DNA of 64,000 nucleotides from Microcoleus sp. FACHB-831. Lineage in GTDB: Bacteria > Cyanobacteriota > Cyanobacteriia > Cyanobacteriales > FACHB-T130. Location of the stretch: assembly GCF_014695585.1 (NCBI RefSeq), contig NZ_JACJON010000083.1, forward strand, positions 1-64,000, in the 5' to 3' direction. Shown in pieces: positions 46,804-55,622 of the stretch. The notes under the pieces were generated by a model. That model saw only the letters and a list, made by a program, of their open reading frames with translations. It ran no database searches and had not been told where the DNA came from. The stretch's first letter is position 1. Each line of letters opens with the position of its first letter. A program made the translations under genes and the position numbers.

Positions 46804-48846
46804 ATGAAGACAGCTATCTTTAAAGACAAATCATTTTACATTAATTTCTTAGAGCAAGAGCTTCGACTCCCCAAAATAGAGAACACAGAACCTTTAGTAA
46901 TTGATCTCTTTGCTGGATGTGGAGGGCTGGCTCTGGGTTTTGAAGCAGCTGGCTTTAGAACAATCGGTTATGAAATGTTATCAGATGCGTGCAAAACTTA
47001 TCAACACAATTTGCAGGGCTTATGCCATCAGTTTACTCTGACACGCAACCCAGATTTAGTAGAAGGGGCAGCAGTGATAATTGCAGGCCCTCCATGCCAA
47101 CCTTTTAGTGTTGGTGGACACCAACTAGGACTAAAAGATAGTCGCGATGGTTTTCCAATATTTCTTGACGCTATCGAGCGCTATCGCCCACAAATTGCGT
47201 TATTTGAAAATGTGCGTGGGATGCTTTTCCGCAACAAAACTTACTTTGAAGAAATAGCGATCGCTCTTAAAGATCTAGGTTATATCGTTGAATGGGAAAT
47301 CCTCAACGCTGCCGAGTATGGTGTTCCTCAGCGAAGGGAACGTCTTTTTTGTGTAGCACATCAAGGCGGTTGGAAATGGCCAAACAAGATAGGCATCAGT
47401 TCGCCTTACACGGTGGGTGAAGCTCTGGGAGAATTAGCCTTTATTGCACCGACTGACTCAAAATTTCTCACTCCCAGCATGGATGAATATGTAAAAAAAT
47501 ATGAGATAGCATCTAAATGTATCAGGCCCAGAGATTTGCACCTTGACGCTCCTTCTAGGACAGTAACTTGTCGCAACCTCAGCGCTCCCACGGGGGATAT
47601 GCTGCGTATACGTTTGCCTGATGGACGCAGGAGAAGGCTAACAGTTCGGGAAGGCGCTCGCTTACAAAGTTTTCCTGATTGGTTTGAATTCCAGGGAGCC
47701 GAAGAAAGTCAGTACAAACAGATTGGCAATGCAGTGCCTCCTATATTGGCGAAAGCTTTAGCTTGTTCTATCAAAGATTGTTTAGAAAATAGCAAGGGAG
47801 TACCATTAGAAAAACTCCGCACACTTAGTCAACCCATACAGCTATCTCTGCAATTCGTAAAAGAGGATTTGCTTTATATGCCTGATAACACTAATTCTCT
47901 CGAAAAGCAGGTTAATAGGAAAATTGAGGAAGCAAAGGCTGTGCTTAGAGATATTGGCCTGCCGCCTGCACAGCACAACGAAAGATCTGCCCTCACCTTG
48001 CTGGCTCTGCTAAATCTAAAGCCGAATACTGCCTGGTCTGATGCAAGCAATCCTTTAATAGGAATAACTCCCATAATGGAGTTTATTGCTCAAAACTACT
48101 CGAAGCAATACAAACCCAATACTCGCGAAACTATACGTCGCCAAACTGTTCATCAGTTCGTAGAGGCTGGTATTCTTATCGCCAACCCTGATAAGCCCTC
48201 AAGACCGCCAAACAGTCCGAAAACTGTTTATCAAATTGAGGACAATACGTTGCAGTTAATTCGTGCCTACGAGACTAATGAATGGACTGAGAAGCTGAGA
48301 ATATACCTGACATCTGTAGAAACGCTAAAAAGTAGGTATGCACTGGAACGGCAGATGGAATTGATTCCTGTGGCGGTGGCTTTAGGGATAACAATATCAT
48401 TGTCACCGGGAGGCCAGAATATACTCATCGAGCAGATTATCAACGAGTTCTGCTCTCGATTTACTCCAGGCGGGAAGCTGATATATATAGGTGACGCAGC
48501 GAATAAATGGGCTTACTTTGATAGGGAGTTGCTATTAGCATTAGGTGTCAAGGTCGATGCTCACGGGAAGATGCCCGATGTTGTGGTTTACCATGTACAG
48601 AAGAATTGGCTTGTGTTAATTGAGGCTGTAACAAGTCATGGCCCAGTAAATGCAAAACGCCGCAATGAACTCCAGGCACTATTCAATGATTCAACAGCTG
48701 GCTTAGTCTTTGTTACTGCTTTTCTCAGTCGCAAGGACATGGTGAAGTACGTGAACGAAATTTCTTGGGAGACAGAAGTTTGGGTTGCGGAGTCTCCCAC
48801 TCACATGATTCACTTTAACGGTGAGCGTTTTTTGGGGCCATACTGA
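46804..48846 (+). CDS. Single-chain C5-cytosine methyltransferase and BsuBI/PstI-type endonuclease
   Basis: The 680-residue protein is a DNA cytosine-5 methyltransferase (about 1-335) joined to a restriction endonuclease of the BsuBI/PstI family (about 365-680). MTase motifs: I DLFAGCGGLALGFEAAGF, IV GPPCQPFS with nucleophile Cys98, VI ENVRG, VIII QRRERLF, IX REGARLQSFPD and X IGNAVPP. The target-recognition region is short (about 200-260). The endonuclease has a helical N-part (about 375-490) and a PD-(D/E)XK-like core: IYIGDAANKWAYFD, VDAHGKMPDVVVY (Asp592), LVLIEAVTSHGP (Glu607) and the C-terminal HMIHFNGERFLGPY. BsuBI and PstI cut CTGCAG but are normally separate from an N6-adenine methyltransferase, so a C5 fusion is unusual. 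The target site is not readable here. Confidence 0.85.
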   Translation: MKTAIFKDKSFYINFLEQELRLPKIENTEPLVIDLFAGCGGLALGFEAAGFRTIGYEMLSDACKTYQHNLQGLCHQFTLTRNPDLVEGAAVIIAGPPCQPFSVGGHQLGLKDSRDGFPIFLDAIERYRPQIALFENVRGMLFRNKTYFEEIAIALKDLGYIVEWEILNAAEYGVPQRRERLFCVAHQGGWKWPNKIGISSPYTVGEALGELAFIAPTDSKFLTPSMDEYVKKYEIASKCIRPRDLHLDAPSRTVTCRNLSAPTGDMLRIRLPDGRRRRLTVREGARLQSFPDWFEFQGAEESQYKQIGNAVPPILAKALACSIKDCLENSKGVPLEKLRTLSQPIQLSLQFVKEDLLYMPDNTNSLEKQVNRKIEEAKAVLRDIGLPPAQHNERSALTLLALLNLKPNTAWSDASNPLIGITPIMEFIAQNYSKQYKPNTRETIRRQTVHQFVEAGILIANPDKPSRPPNSPKTVYQIEDNTLQLIRAYETNEWTEKLRIYLTSVETLKSRYALERQMELIPVAVALGITISLSPGGQNILIEQIINEFCSRFTPGGKLIYIGDAANKWAYFDRELLLALGVKVDAHGKMPDVVVYHVQKNWLVLIEAVTSHGPVNAKRRNELQALFNDSTAGLVFVTAFLSRKDMVKYVNEISWETEVWVAESPTHMIHFNGERFLGPY

Positions 48847-48975
48847 CAGATTGTGTGGAGCGATCGCGCATTTCTAAATTTGAACATACAACACTGAGTA
48901 GCCAAGATTGAGAATAAAAAAGTGCCAAAATAAGCAGTACACTAAAAGCAACTATATCGAGAAAAAACTGCATTT

Positions 48976-49827
48976 ATGAATATTGAATTCGCCGACCTGA
49001 TTGTTACCTGCTGTCAATTAAGCGAACCAGATCTGCGTTCCTATATTAAACAAGTTCTTATAGAACGTGATTTCTCTATTCAAGAAGATAGCTATATTTC
49101 TCCAAGAGGCGGAGAGTATTTAAATATTCATAATCTTTTAGCTATTCGAGGCAATCCAAAAGTCTGCCTTGTTAGCCATACCGATGTTTGCCGAGATCAT
49201 GATAAGTTTCAAGGGTGGCTTCCAAATGAAACTGCTCCCGAATATAAAGTTGAGCCTGTAATTAAAGATTTAATGCATTTCAATGAATTAGTATTGGTAG
49301 TTCAAGATAAAGAGTGTTTAGCTCAAGTTGGAGGAGATGATAGGGCAGGCGTAGCTGTATTATTATGGTTAGCTCTTAAAACTGAGTTGCCCATTGGTAT
49401 CCTTTTAACTACAGATGAAGAAATTGGATTAATTTCAGCCAAAGAGGTGGCATTCCCAGAATTAATAAATTTTGACTTACTGATTCAAATAGATCGAGGC
49501 AATCAACAAAATCACCAAATTGTTACTAAAATTAGTCAACTTAACCTTTGCGACCAAAATTTAGCTAAATCTTTAATTGAGTTAGCTAAGATAAAAGGTA
49601 AGCCTAGAGAAGAGGTAATTGGAGGCGGCACAGATGTTTTCGCTATAAAATTAAACGGCAAATGTAAGAATGCTATTAACCTCACTTGTGGATATCATAA
49701 TAGCTTAAGTTCCAATCCTTACGAATACATCGTTATCCATGAACTAGAAGAAACGATGGAATATGTAAAAGATATTATTGAATTTTTATCGATGGGAATA
49801 GAAAATTTTGTAACTGCCATCAACTAA
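48976..49827 (+). CDS. M20/M28-like metallopeptidase
   Basis: The 283-residue protein has the metal-ligand series of di-zinc exopeptidases. VSHTDVCRDHD (His and Asp ligands, about 66-76) is followed by GGDDRAGVAVLLWLAL (Asp ligand, about 118-133), TTDEEIGLIS (Glu base, about 144-153) and QIDRGNQQN (Asp ligand, about 171). A GGGTDVF segment and a late HNSL motif (His ligand) are also present. This makes it an aminopeptidase or carboxypeptidase-like hydrolase; the peptide substrate is unknown. It is cytosolic, with no signal peptide. dhaK starts 3 nt after its stop, so it heads the dhaKL operon. Confidence 0.75.
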   Translation: MNIEFADLIVTCCQLSEPDLRSYIKQVLIERDFSIQEDSYISPRGGEYLNIHNLLAIRGNPKVCLVSHTDVCRDHDKFQGWLPNETAPEYKVEPVIKDLMHFNELVLVVQDKECLAQVGGDDRAGVAVLLWLALKTELPIGILLTTDEEIGLISAKEVAFPELINFDLLIQIDRGNQQNHQIVTKISQLNLCDQNLAKSLIELAKIKGKPREEVIGGGTDVFAIKLNGKCKNAINLTCGYHNSLSSNPYEYIVIHELEETMEYVKDIIEFLSMGIENFVTAIN

Positions 49828-49830
49828 ACC

Positions 49831-50913
49831 ATGAAAAAACTAATCAATAACCCCAACGACGTAATAAAAGAAAGTTTGGAAGGAATGGCAGTAGCGCATC
49901 CCGACCTTATCAAAGTTCAATTCGATCCCAATGTAATCTATCGTATAGATGCGCCCGTACAAAATAAGGTTGCTATCATCTCCGGTGGCGGTAGCGGACA
50001 CGAACCAATGCACGGCGGTTTTGTTGGTTACGGAATGCTTGATGCAGCTTGTCCTGGTGAAGTTTTCACCTCTCCCACGCCAGATCAAATGTTAGAAGCA
50101 GCCAGAATTGTTAACGGTGGCGCTGGTGTCCTCAATATCGTCAAAAATTATAGCGGCGATGTGATGAACTTCGAGATGGCTGCTGAATTAGCTAACTCAG
50201 AGAACATCAAGGTAGCTAATATTTTGATTGATGATGATGTGGCTGTTAAAGACAGCCTTTATACTCAAGGACGGCGGGGTGTCGGTACTACGGTACTAGC
50301 TGAAAAAATTTGCGGTGCTGCTGCCCAACAAGGTTATAATTTGCAGCAAGTTGCCGAACTTTGCCGCAGAGTTAATATTAACGGGCGCAGCATGGGAATG
50401 GCGCTGACTTCCTGCACCTTACCCGCAAAAGGTAGCCCTACTTTTGATTTGGGTGAGGATGAAATTGAAGTTGGTATCGGCATTCATGGAGAACCGGGAC
50501 GGCAACGAATGTCGCTTAAATCAGCCGATGAAATTACCGAAATGTTGGCTATTTCAATTATTGAAGATGAGGCCTACACTCGCACGCTTCGGGAGTGGGA
50601 TGCAGATAAGGGAGAATGGGTAGAAGTGGAAATTACTAACCCGCCGTTGCAGAGTGGCGATCGCGAGACTCGCGTCCTCGCTTTTGTTAACGGTATGGGC
50701 GGTACTCCCCTTTCTGAACTGTATATTGTTTATCGCAAATTAGCAGAAATTTGTGAGAAAAACGGGATCGTAATTGTTCGCAACTTAATCGGTTCTTATA
50801 TAACTTCTCTAGATATGCAAGGTTGTTCGATAACTCTGCTCAATCTAGATGATGAAATGATTAAACTTTGGGATGCACCAGTTAAAACACCTGCTTTGCG
50901 TTGGGGAATCTAA
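49831..50913 (+). CDS. dhaK: Dihydroxyacetone kinase subunit DhaK (PTS-dependent)
   Basis: The 360-residue subunit binds dihydroxyacetone covalently through a hemiaminal to His219 in [11 protein letters not shown] (E. coli His218). The other active-site residues are His57 in GGGSGHEP and Asp110 in NYSGD, which match His56 and Asp109. It transfers phosphate from DhaL-bound ADP/ATP to the substrate, making dihydroxyacetone phosphate for glycolysis or the Calvin cycle. It is followed by dhaL after a 43-nt gap, and the phosphate donor DhaM is encoded about 42 kb away. The length is typical (356 in E. coli). Confidence 0.95.
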   Translation: MKKLINNPNDVIKESLEGMAVAHPDLIKVQFDPNVIYRIDAPVQNKVAIISGGGSGHEPMHGGFVGYGMLDAACPGEVFTSPTPDQMLEAARIVNGGAGVLNIVKNYSGDVMNFEMAAELANSENIKVANILIDDDVAVKDSLYTQGRRGVGTTVLAEKICGAAAQQGYNLQQVAELCRRVNINGRSMGMALTSCTLPAKGSPTFDLGEDEIEVGIGIHGEPGRQRMSLKSADEITEMLAISIIEDEAYTRTLREWDADKGEWVEVEITNPPLQSGDRETRVLAFVNGMGGTPLSELYIVYRKLAEICEKNGIVIVRNLIGSYITSLDMQGCSITLLNLDDEMIKLWDAPVKTPALRWGI

Positions 50914-50956
50914 TCGATTTTAAATTTTAAATTGGTCTAGTGGTTAGGATTGAAAA

Positions 50957-51589
50957 ATGGTTACTAAAGAACAAATATTGCAATGGTTGCAATCAGTGGC
51001 AACCGTTATAGAGAAAAATAAAGATTATCTTACCGAACTGGACTCCGCAATTGGAGATGCGGATCACGGTATTAATATGAATCGCGGTTTTCAAAAGGTG
51101 GTAAGTCAGTTAGCCACTGTCGCAGATAAGGATATAGGCAGCATTTTTAAAACTGTTAGCATGACTTTAATTTCCAGCGTCGGGGGTGCTAGCGGGCCGC
51201 TTTATGGGACTATGTTCCTGCGGGGTAGTACAGCAGTAGCTAACAAATCGGAACTCATTGATGAGGATATGGTGCTGCTTTTTGAAGCGTTTGTGGATGG
51301 CGTCGTGCAACGTGGTAAAGCAAATTTGGGCGATAAGACTATGCTGGATTCGCTAGCGCCAGCAACAGAAGCTTTTAAACAAGCGATCGCCGCTAATTTA
51401 ACAACAGTAGAAGCATTACAAAAAGCCGTCGCTGCTGCTGAGGAAGGAATGAAAAACACCATTCCTATAGTTGCTAAGAAAGGGAGAGCTAGCTATCTAG
51501 GCGATCGCAGTGCTGGTCATCAAGACCCAGGTGCAACCTCAGTTTATTTTATCCTCAGAACGCTGTTAGAAACTGTTAGCGTTGCATGA
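50957..51589 (+). CDS. dhaL: Dihydroxyacetone kinase subunit DhaL (ADP-binding)
   Basis: The 210-residue subunit holds ADP, which is phosphorylated by DhaM. DSAIGDADHGINMNRGF (about 29-46) supplies the Asp residues (29, 34, 36) that bind two magnesium ions, and ASYLGDRSAGHQDPGATS (about 176-193) closes the nucleotide lid. DKTMLDSLAPA is also typical. The next gene overlaps its stop by 4 nt (ATGA). Confidence 0.95.
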   Translation: MVTKEQILQWLQSVATVIEKNKDYLTELDSAIGDADHGINMNRGFQKVVSQLATVADKDIGSIFKTVSMTLISSVGGASGPLYGTMFLRGSTAVANKSELIDEDMVLLFEAFVDGVVQRGKANLGDKTMLDSLAPATEAFKQAIAANLTTVEALQKAVAAAEEGMKNTIPIVAKKGRASYLGDRSAGHQDPGATSVYFILRTLLETVSVA

Positions 51590-52632
51590 GCCGAACTCGT
51601 CGCCAATTTCTCAAAACTTTTGCAATTTCAGCGATCGCTACCCAGTTTCCGCACGTTGCGATCGCTAACTCATCTCCCCAGACCATATTGCAGCCACCCC
51701 GCTTAAAAATAGGGGATACGGTAGGATTAATTAACCCCGCCAGTCCTATTGATGCGAAAGACATAGAAGAAGTTAAGCAAACTCTAGCAAATTTGGGTTT
51801 AAAAGTTAAATTAGGAGCGCATATTCTCGACCGTTACGGTTATCTAGCGGGAAAAGATAGCGATCGCGCTGCTGATGTAAACGCCATGTTTGCTGATTCC
51901 TCGGTGCAAGCGATAATTGCCGTGCGTGGCGGTTGGGGTTGCAATCGAATTTTACCTTTAATAAATTACTCGCTTATCAGACAACATCCCAAAATTTTGA
52001 TGGGATACAGCGATATTACTTCTCTGCTTTTAGCAATTTATGCTAAGAGTGGGATTATAACTTTTCACGGGCCAGTTGCCACATCTACATGGAATCAGTT
52101 TACTGTAGATTATGTTAAGCGCATTCTGTTTAATGGGGAAGCAGCGACTTTACAAAATCCCATATATACTGGCGAGAATTTGAACCAAAATAAATCCCGC
52201 GTGGAAGCGATCGCGCCTGGAAAAGCTAGGGGAATATTGTTGGGTGGAAATTTATCCGTCTTGGCGGCTATGGTAGGTTCAAATTATCTTCCAAATTGGG
52301 AACGAACTATTTTATTTGTCGAAGAAATTGGCGAAGAAGTTTACCGAGTAGATAGGCTGCTGACTCAGTTAAAACTAGCTGGAATTTTAGATCGAATAGC
52401 TGGATTTATTTTTGGACAATGTACCGATTGCGATCCGAAAGGCAAGGAAGATTCCCTAACTTTAGCTCAAGTATTGAGCGATCGCATCCAACCTTTAGGC
52501 ATTCCCGCTTGGTATGGTTCATCGATTGGACATATCAAAGATAAATTTACTCTTCCTGTCGGTGGATTAGTAGAAATTGATGCTAGTAAAAACATCATCC
52601 AGATGTTAAAGCCTGCTGTCAGTTCGTTATAG
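51586..52632 (+). CDS. LD-carboxypeptidase (peptidase S66), Tat-exported
   Basis: The 348-residue serine peptidase removes the terminal D-Ala from murein tetrapeptides, or cleaves related L,D-bonds. It begins with a twin-arginine signal SRTRRQFLKTFAISAIATQ, so it is exported folded. The catalytic Ser-Glu-His triad is visible as Ser in LMGYSDITSL, Glu in FVEEIGEEVYRVDR and His in SSIGHIKDKFTLPVG. VRGGWGCNRILP is the family start motif. It overlaps dhaL by 4 nt. The link between a cell-wall peptidase and DHA kinase in one operon is unexplained. It was read as LdcA-like, but an immunity-type MccF-like role is also possible for S66 proteins. Confidence 0.85.
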   Translation: MSRTRRQFLKTFAISAIATQFPHVAIANSSPQTILQPPRLKIGDTVGLINPASPIDAKDIEEVKQTLANLGLKVKLGAHILDRYGYLAGKDSDRAADVNAMFADSSVQAIIAVRGGWGCNRILPLINYSLIRQHPKILMGYSDITSLLLAIYAKSGIITFHGPVATSTWNQFTVDYVKRILFNGEAATLQNPIYTGENLNQNKSRVEAIAPGKARGILLGGNLSVLAAMVGSNYLPNWERTILFVEEIGEEVYRVDRLLTQLKLAGILDRIAGFIFGQCTDCDPKGKEDSLTLAQVLSDRIQPLGIPAWYGSSIGHIKDKFTLPVGGLVEIDASKNIIQMLKPAVSSL

Positions 52633-52766
52633 AATCTATAGTCCGGCAGTACGAGACTACAAATTTATATATTTGGTAAATTGTATTTTTAAGGTAATGT
52701 GAAGTTAATAACGGCTAAACCCAGTTTTACAAAAACTCAGTTTCACCAAATTTGAGAGAACCATAA

Positions 52767-54254
52767 ATGCTTACTTCATCCCCAAAAGCAACGCTACCTC
52801 AGTTGTCTGAACTTATTGAAGGATTGCCCAATATTTCGGGTTGGGAAGAAGAGGTGATGTCTGTAGTAAAACAGGATAAACCTGTATTTTTACCTACCAC
52901 GAATATTAAGTTAGAGGAAATAACAGCGACGTTTGCGATCGCGCTCCACATGCACCAGCCTACTATCCCCGCTGGCTGGAATGGCGAATTCATCAGCAAC
53001 CTGCAACACATGTTTGAACATCTCCAAGAGGGAGACAACCATAATGCAGGGCCATTTGCCTATTGTTATAGTCGAATGGGCGACTTTATTCCTGAACTTG
53101 TTGCTGATGGTTGCAATCCTCGCGTCATGCTAGATTACTCCGGAAATCTCCTCTGGGGACTGCGACAAATGGGACGTGGAGATGTCTTAGATAATCTGAA
53201 GCGCATCACTTGCGACCCCACTTACCAGCCTTATGTAGAATGGCTTGGTACGATGTGGAGTCATGCTGTTGTACCCTCAACTCCAATTCCCGATATTAAA
53301 CTGCACATTCAAGCTTGGCAACATTATTTTGCTGCTGTATTTGGATGGGATGCATTGGCGCGTGTAAAGGGATTTTCTCCCCCAGAAATGCACCTTCCAA
53401 ATAACCCCGATACTCTTTTTGAATTTGTTAAAGCACTAAAAGAGTGCGGATATCGCTGGCTGTTGGTTCAAGAGCATTCTGTTGAAACTTTAGATGGTCA
53501 ATCGCTGCAATACAAGCATCTGCCTCACCGTCTTGTTGCGCGGAATTCCAAAGGCGAAACAATTAGTATCACTGCACTGATTAAAACCCAAGGTTCCGAT
53601 ACCAAATTGGTGGCTCAGATGCAGCCTTACTACGAAGCTAAAACATTATCTCGACAGCAGGTAGGGAAAGTCTCGATACCGCCAATAGTCTCGCAAATTG
53701 GCGACGGTGAAAATGGCGGCGTGATGATGAATGAATTTCCCAGCGCCTTTAAAAAGGCTTGGTATGAAATGAAAAATCAAAACGTTGTGGGAGTTAACGG
53801 TACAGAATATCTGGAATTAATTGAAGCTGCGGGTTGTACTCCAGATGATTATCCAACGTGCCAAGCAGTTAATCAGCACCAAATTTGGCAGCGAGTACCA
53901 GCAGAAAATTGTACGCCGGAAGCTGTAGCAAATGCCATTAATGAGTTGAAGCAGAATAACCATAATTTTCATATGGATGGAGCTTCTTGGACTAATAACT
54001 TGAGTTGGGTGAAGGGATATGAAAATGTCTTGACGCCGATGAATGAACTTAGTGCTTTATTCCATGAAAAAGTCGAGCCATTACTGCAAGAGTCGGGAGG
54101 AAAATTTACTAAAGAATGCCGCTACCGCGAAGCATTAATGAACAATCTTTTGCTTCAAACAAGCTGTTTTCGTTATTGGGGACAAGGTGCTTGGACTGAC
54201 TATGCGAGAGAGATTTATTCAAGGGGTGAAAGGGTACTTCGGAGTAATTTTTAA
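52767..54254 (+). CDS. Glycoside hydrolase family 57 protein
   Basis: The 495-residue protein has the GH57 barrel. It has the first motif FAIALHMHQPTIPAGW (about 57-72), KGFSPPEMHLPNN with the catalytic nucleophile Glu (about residue 207) and CGYRWLLVQEHSVETL. IVSQIGDGENGGVMMNEFP (about 310-328), with the acid Asp, and a C-terminal helical part complete it. GH57 enzymes act on alpha-glucans (amylase, branching or 4-alpha-glucanotransferase type). The exact specificity cannot be told. A Rho-independent terminator follows at 54301-54343. Confidence 0.85.
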   Translation: MLTSSPKATLPQLSELIEGLPNISGWEEEVMSVVKQDKPVFLPTTNIKLEEITATFAIALHMHQPTIPAGWNGEFISNLQHMFEHLQEGDNHNAGPFAYCYSRMGDFIPELVADGCNPRVMLDYSGNLLWGLRQMGRGDVLDNLKRITCDPTYQPYVEWLGTMWSHAVVPSTPIPDIKLHIQAWQHYFAAVFGWDALARVKGFSPPEMHLPNNPDTLFEFVKALKECGYRWLLVQEHSVETLDGQSLQYKHLPHRLVARNSKGETISITALIKTQGSDTKLVAQMQPYYEAKTLSRQQVGKVSIPPIVSQIGDGENGGVMMNEFPSAFKKAWYEMKNQNVVGVNGTEYLELIEAAGCTPDDYPTCQAVNQHQIWQRVPAENCTPEAVANAINELKQNNHNFHMDGASWTNNLSWVKGYENVLTPMNELSALFHEKVEPLLQESGGKFTKECRYREALMNNLLLQTSCFRYWGQGAWTDYAREIYSRGERVLRSNF

Positions 54255-54300
54255 TTAGCGCGATCGCTCCTTATAAACCTTTCCCCCGCCAGGGGAGGGG

Positions 54301-54343
54301 AACATGATAACCCCATTCATCATAGGACTGGGGTTATGTTTTT
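54301..54343 (+). terminator. Rho-independent terminator of the GH57 gene
   Basis: AACATGATAACCCCA (54301-54315) pairs with TGGGGTTATGTT (54329-54340), with one bulged G, and is followed by a T run to 54343. It lies 47 nt after the stop codon. Confidence 0.75.
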
Positions 54344-54356
54344 ATGAGTGAAGGCG

Positions 54357-54389
54357 AGATCCCGGAATTCTCTAAGAATTTCGGGATCT
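54357..54389. repeat. Inverted repeat, same family as 8022-8054
   Basis: AGATCCCGGAATTCT (54357-54371) and AGAATTTCGGGATCT (54375-54389) pair at 14 of 15 positions around CTA. It shares the AGATCCC/GGGATCT outer ends with the hairpin at 8022-8054. The rest of the 54255-54539 spacer has no gene. Confidence 0.7.
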
Positions 54390-54539
54390 GAACTGCTTGT
54401 ATCTCATAAATCAAATAAAATTGCTATATCGCTTTTTCTATCTAAAGGAGGCGTTTAAATTAGGAGTCTGGTTGGTAGCCTAAGTTGAAGAAGTGCGGAA
54501 GCGATCGCGCTTTTCTTTCAAATACAGGATTAATCAAGA

Positions 54540-55052
54540 ATGGACCCAACAACTACAGAACGCCAAGAACACATTGACAAGCTGCGTAAGATGATTAAAG
54601 ACATCGATTACGCCATGCTGACTACTATTTCAGAAGAAGGGACGCTACACAGTCGTCCAATGTCAACAAATGGCGAAGTTGAATTTGATGGCGATTTGTG
54701 GTTCTTTACTTATGCAAGTTCGCACAAAGTATCGGAAATAGAAAGCCACAATCAAGTTAACGTCAGCTTTGCAGATCCGCATAATATGCGTTACATTTCG
54801 ATGTCGGGTACAGCGCAACTGGTGCGCGATCGCCAGAAGCTTTCTGAACTATGGAAGCCACAACTTAAAGCTTGGTTTCCTAAAGAACTAGACGAACCAG
54901 ATATCGCCTTACTCAAGGTAAACGTACAAACCGCTGAGTATTGGGATTCGCCATCTAGCTTCGTAACTCATGCAATTGGTTTGGTGAAGGCGGTAACTAC
55001 AGGAAAGCCTTACTCTGGCGCCGAACACGAAAAAATTGAGAATTTATCCTAA
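54540..55052 (+). CDS. Pyridoxamine 5'-phosphate oxidase-family protein (general stress protein 26-like)
   Basis: The 170-residue protein has the split-barrel FMN-binding fold. Landmarks are DIDYAMLTTISEEGTLHSRPMS (about 21-42), DLWFFTYASSHKVSEI (about 52-67), QVNVSFADPHNMRYISMSGTAQLVRDR (about 70-96) and FPKELDEPDIALLKV. This is the general stress protein 26 branch, which binds flavin, rather than PdxH itself. A stress-related reductase or flavin-binding role is expected. It is followed on the same strand by a DoxX gene after 77 bp. Confidence 0.8.
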   Translation: MDPTTTERQEHIDKLRKMIKDIDYAMLTTISEEGTLHSRPMSTNGEVEFDGDLWFFTYASSHKVSEIESHNQVNVSFADPHNMRYISMSGTAQLVRDRQKLSELWKPQLKAWFPKELDEPDIALLKVNVQTAEYWDSPSSFVTHAIGLVKAVTTGKPYSGAEHEKIENLS

Positions 55053-55129
55053 GCTCAGAATATAATTGGCGGATGTTCGCGCAAGTGTTACCACTTTACC
55101 CTCATTTGTAGTTAGAGGATTAGAAAAAC

Positions 55130-55540
55130 ATGAACAAATACAAGGAAATTTTGCGCGTCATCCTCGCCATCGCCATAATCTTTGTCGGCGCGACGCACTT
55201 TATCATTCCCAACCCATACATTAAGCTTATCCCGGCGCAACTTCCCTACCCTGTGTCGTTGGTTTATATCAGCGGCTTCTTTGAAATATTGGGCGGAATT
55301 GGGTTATTAATTCCCCCGGTAAGTCGTGCGGCTGCTTGGGGATTGCTTGCTCTTTTCATTGCTGTTTATCCAGCCAATATCAACATGGCTGTTAATCACA
55401 TTGAACTTCCAAATATCCCAAATACGCCCTGGTTTCAGGCGATGAGACTTCCTTTTCAGGCGGTTCTTATTATCTGGGCTTGGTGGTACACTAGACCAGC
55501 AGATGAGGAGAAACAACCTGCATCGAGAAACCCAGAATAA
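55130..55540 (+). CDS. DoxX-family membrane protein
   Basis: The 136-residue protein has four hydrophobic segments (about 8-24, 44-64, 70-88 and 104-121). The family pattern is visible in VGATHFIIPNPYIKLIPAQLPYP, the SGFFEILGGIGLLIPPVSRAAAWGL stretch and VYPANINMAVN. DoxX-like proteins sit in the cytoplasmic membrane and are often linked to redox or stress. It follows the PPOX-family gene and may be co-transcribed. Confidence 0.8.
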   Translation: MNKYKEILRVILAIAIIFVGATHFIIPNPYIKLIPAQLPYPVSLVYISGFFEILGGIGLLIPPVSRAAAWGLLALFIAVYPANINMAVNHIELPNIPNTPWFQAMRLPFQAVLIIWAWWYTRPADEEKQPASRNPE

Positions 55541-55555
55541 CTAATATCCAGTTAG

Positions 55556-55598
55556 TTAGGAGTTAAGAGTTAAATTCTTATCAATTCCTAACTCCTAA
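55556..55598. terminator. Bidirectional terminator-like hairpin
   Basis: TTAGGAGTTAAGAGTT (55556-55571) and AATTCCTAACTCCTAA (55583-55598) pair at 13 of 16 positions. It is followed by ATTTTACTTTC and lies between the convergent DoxX and AbrB-type genes. Confidence 0.55.
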
Positions 55599-55622
55599 AT
55601 TTTACTTTCAAAACATAATTTC

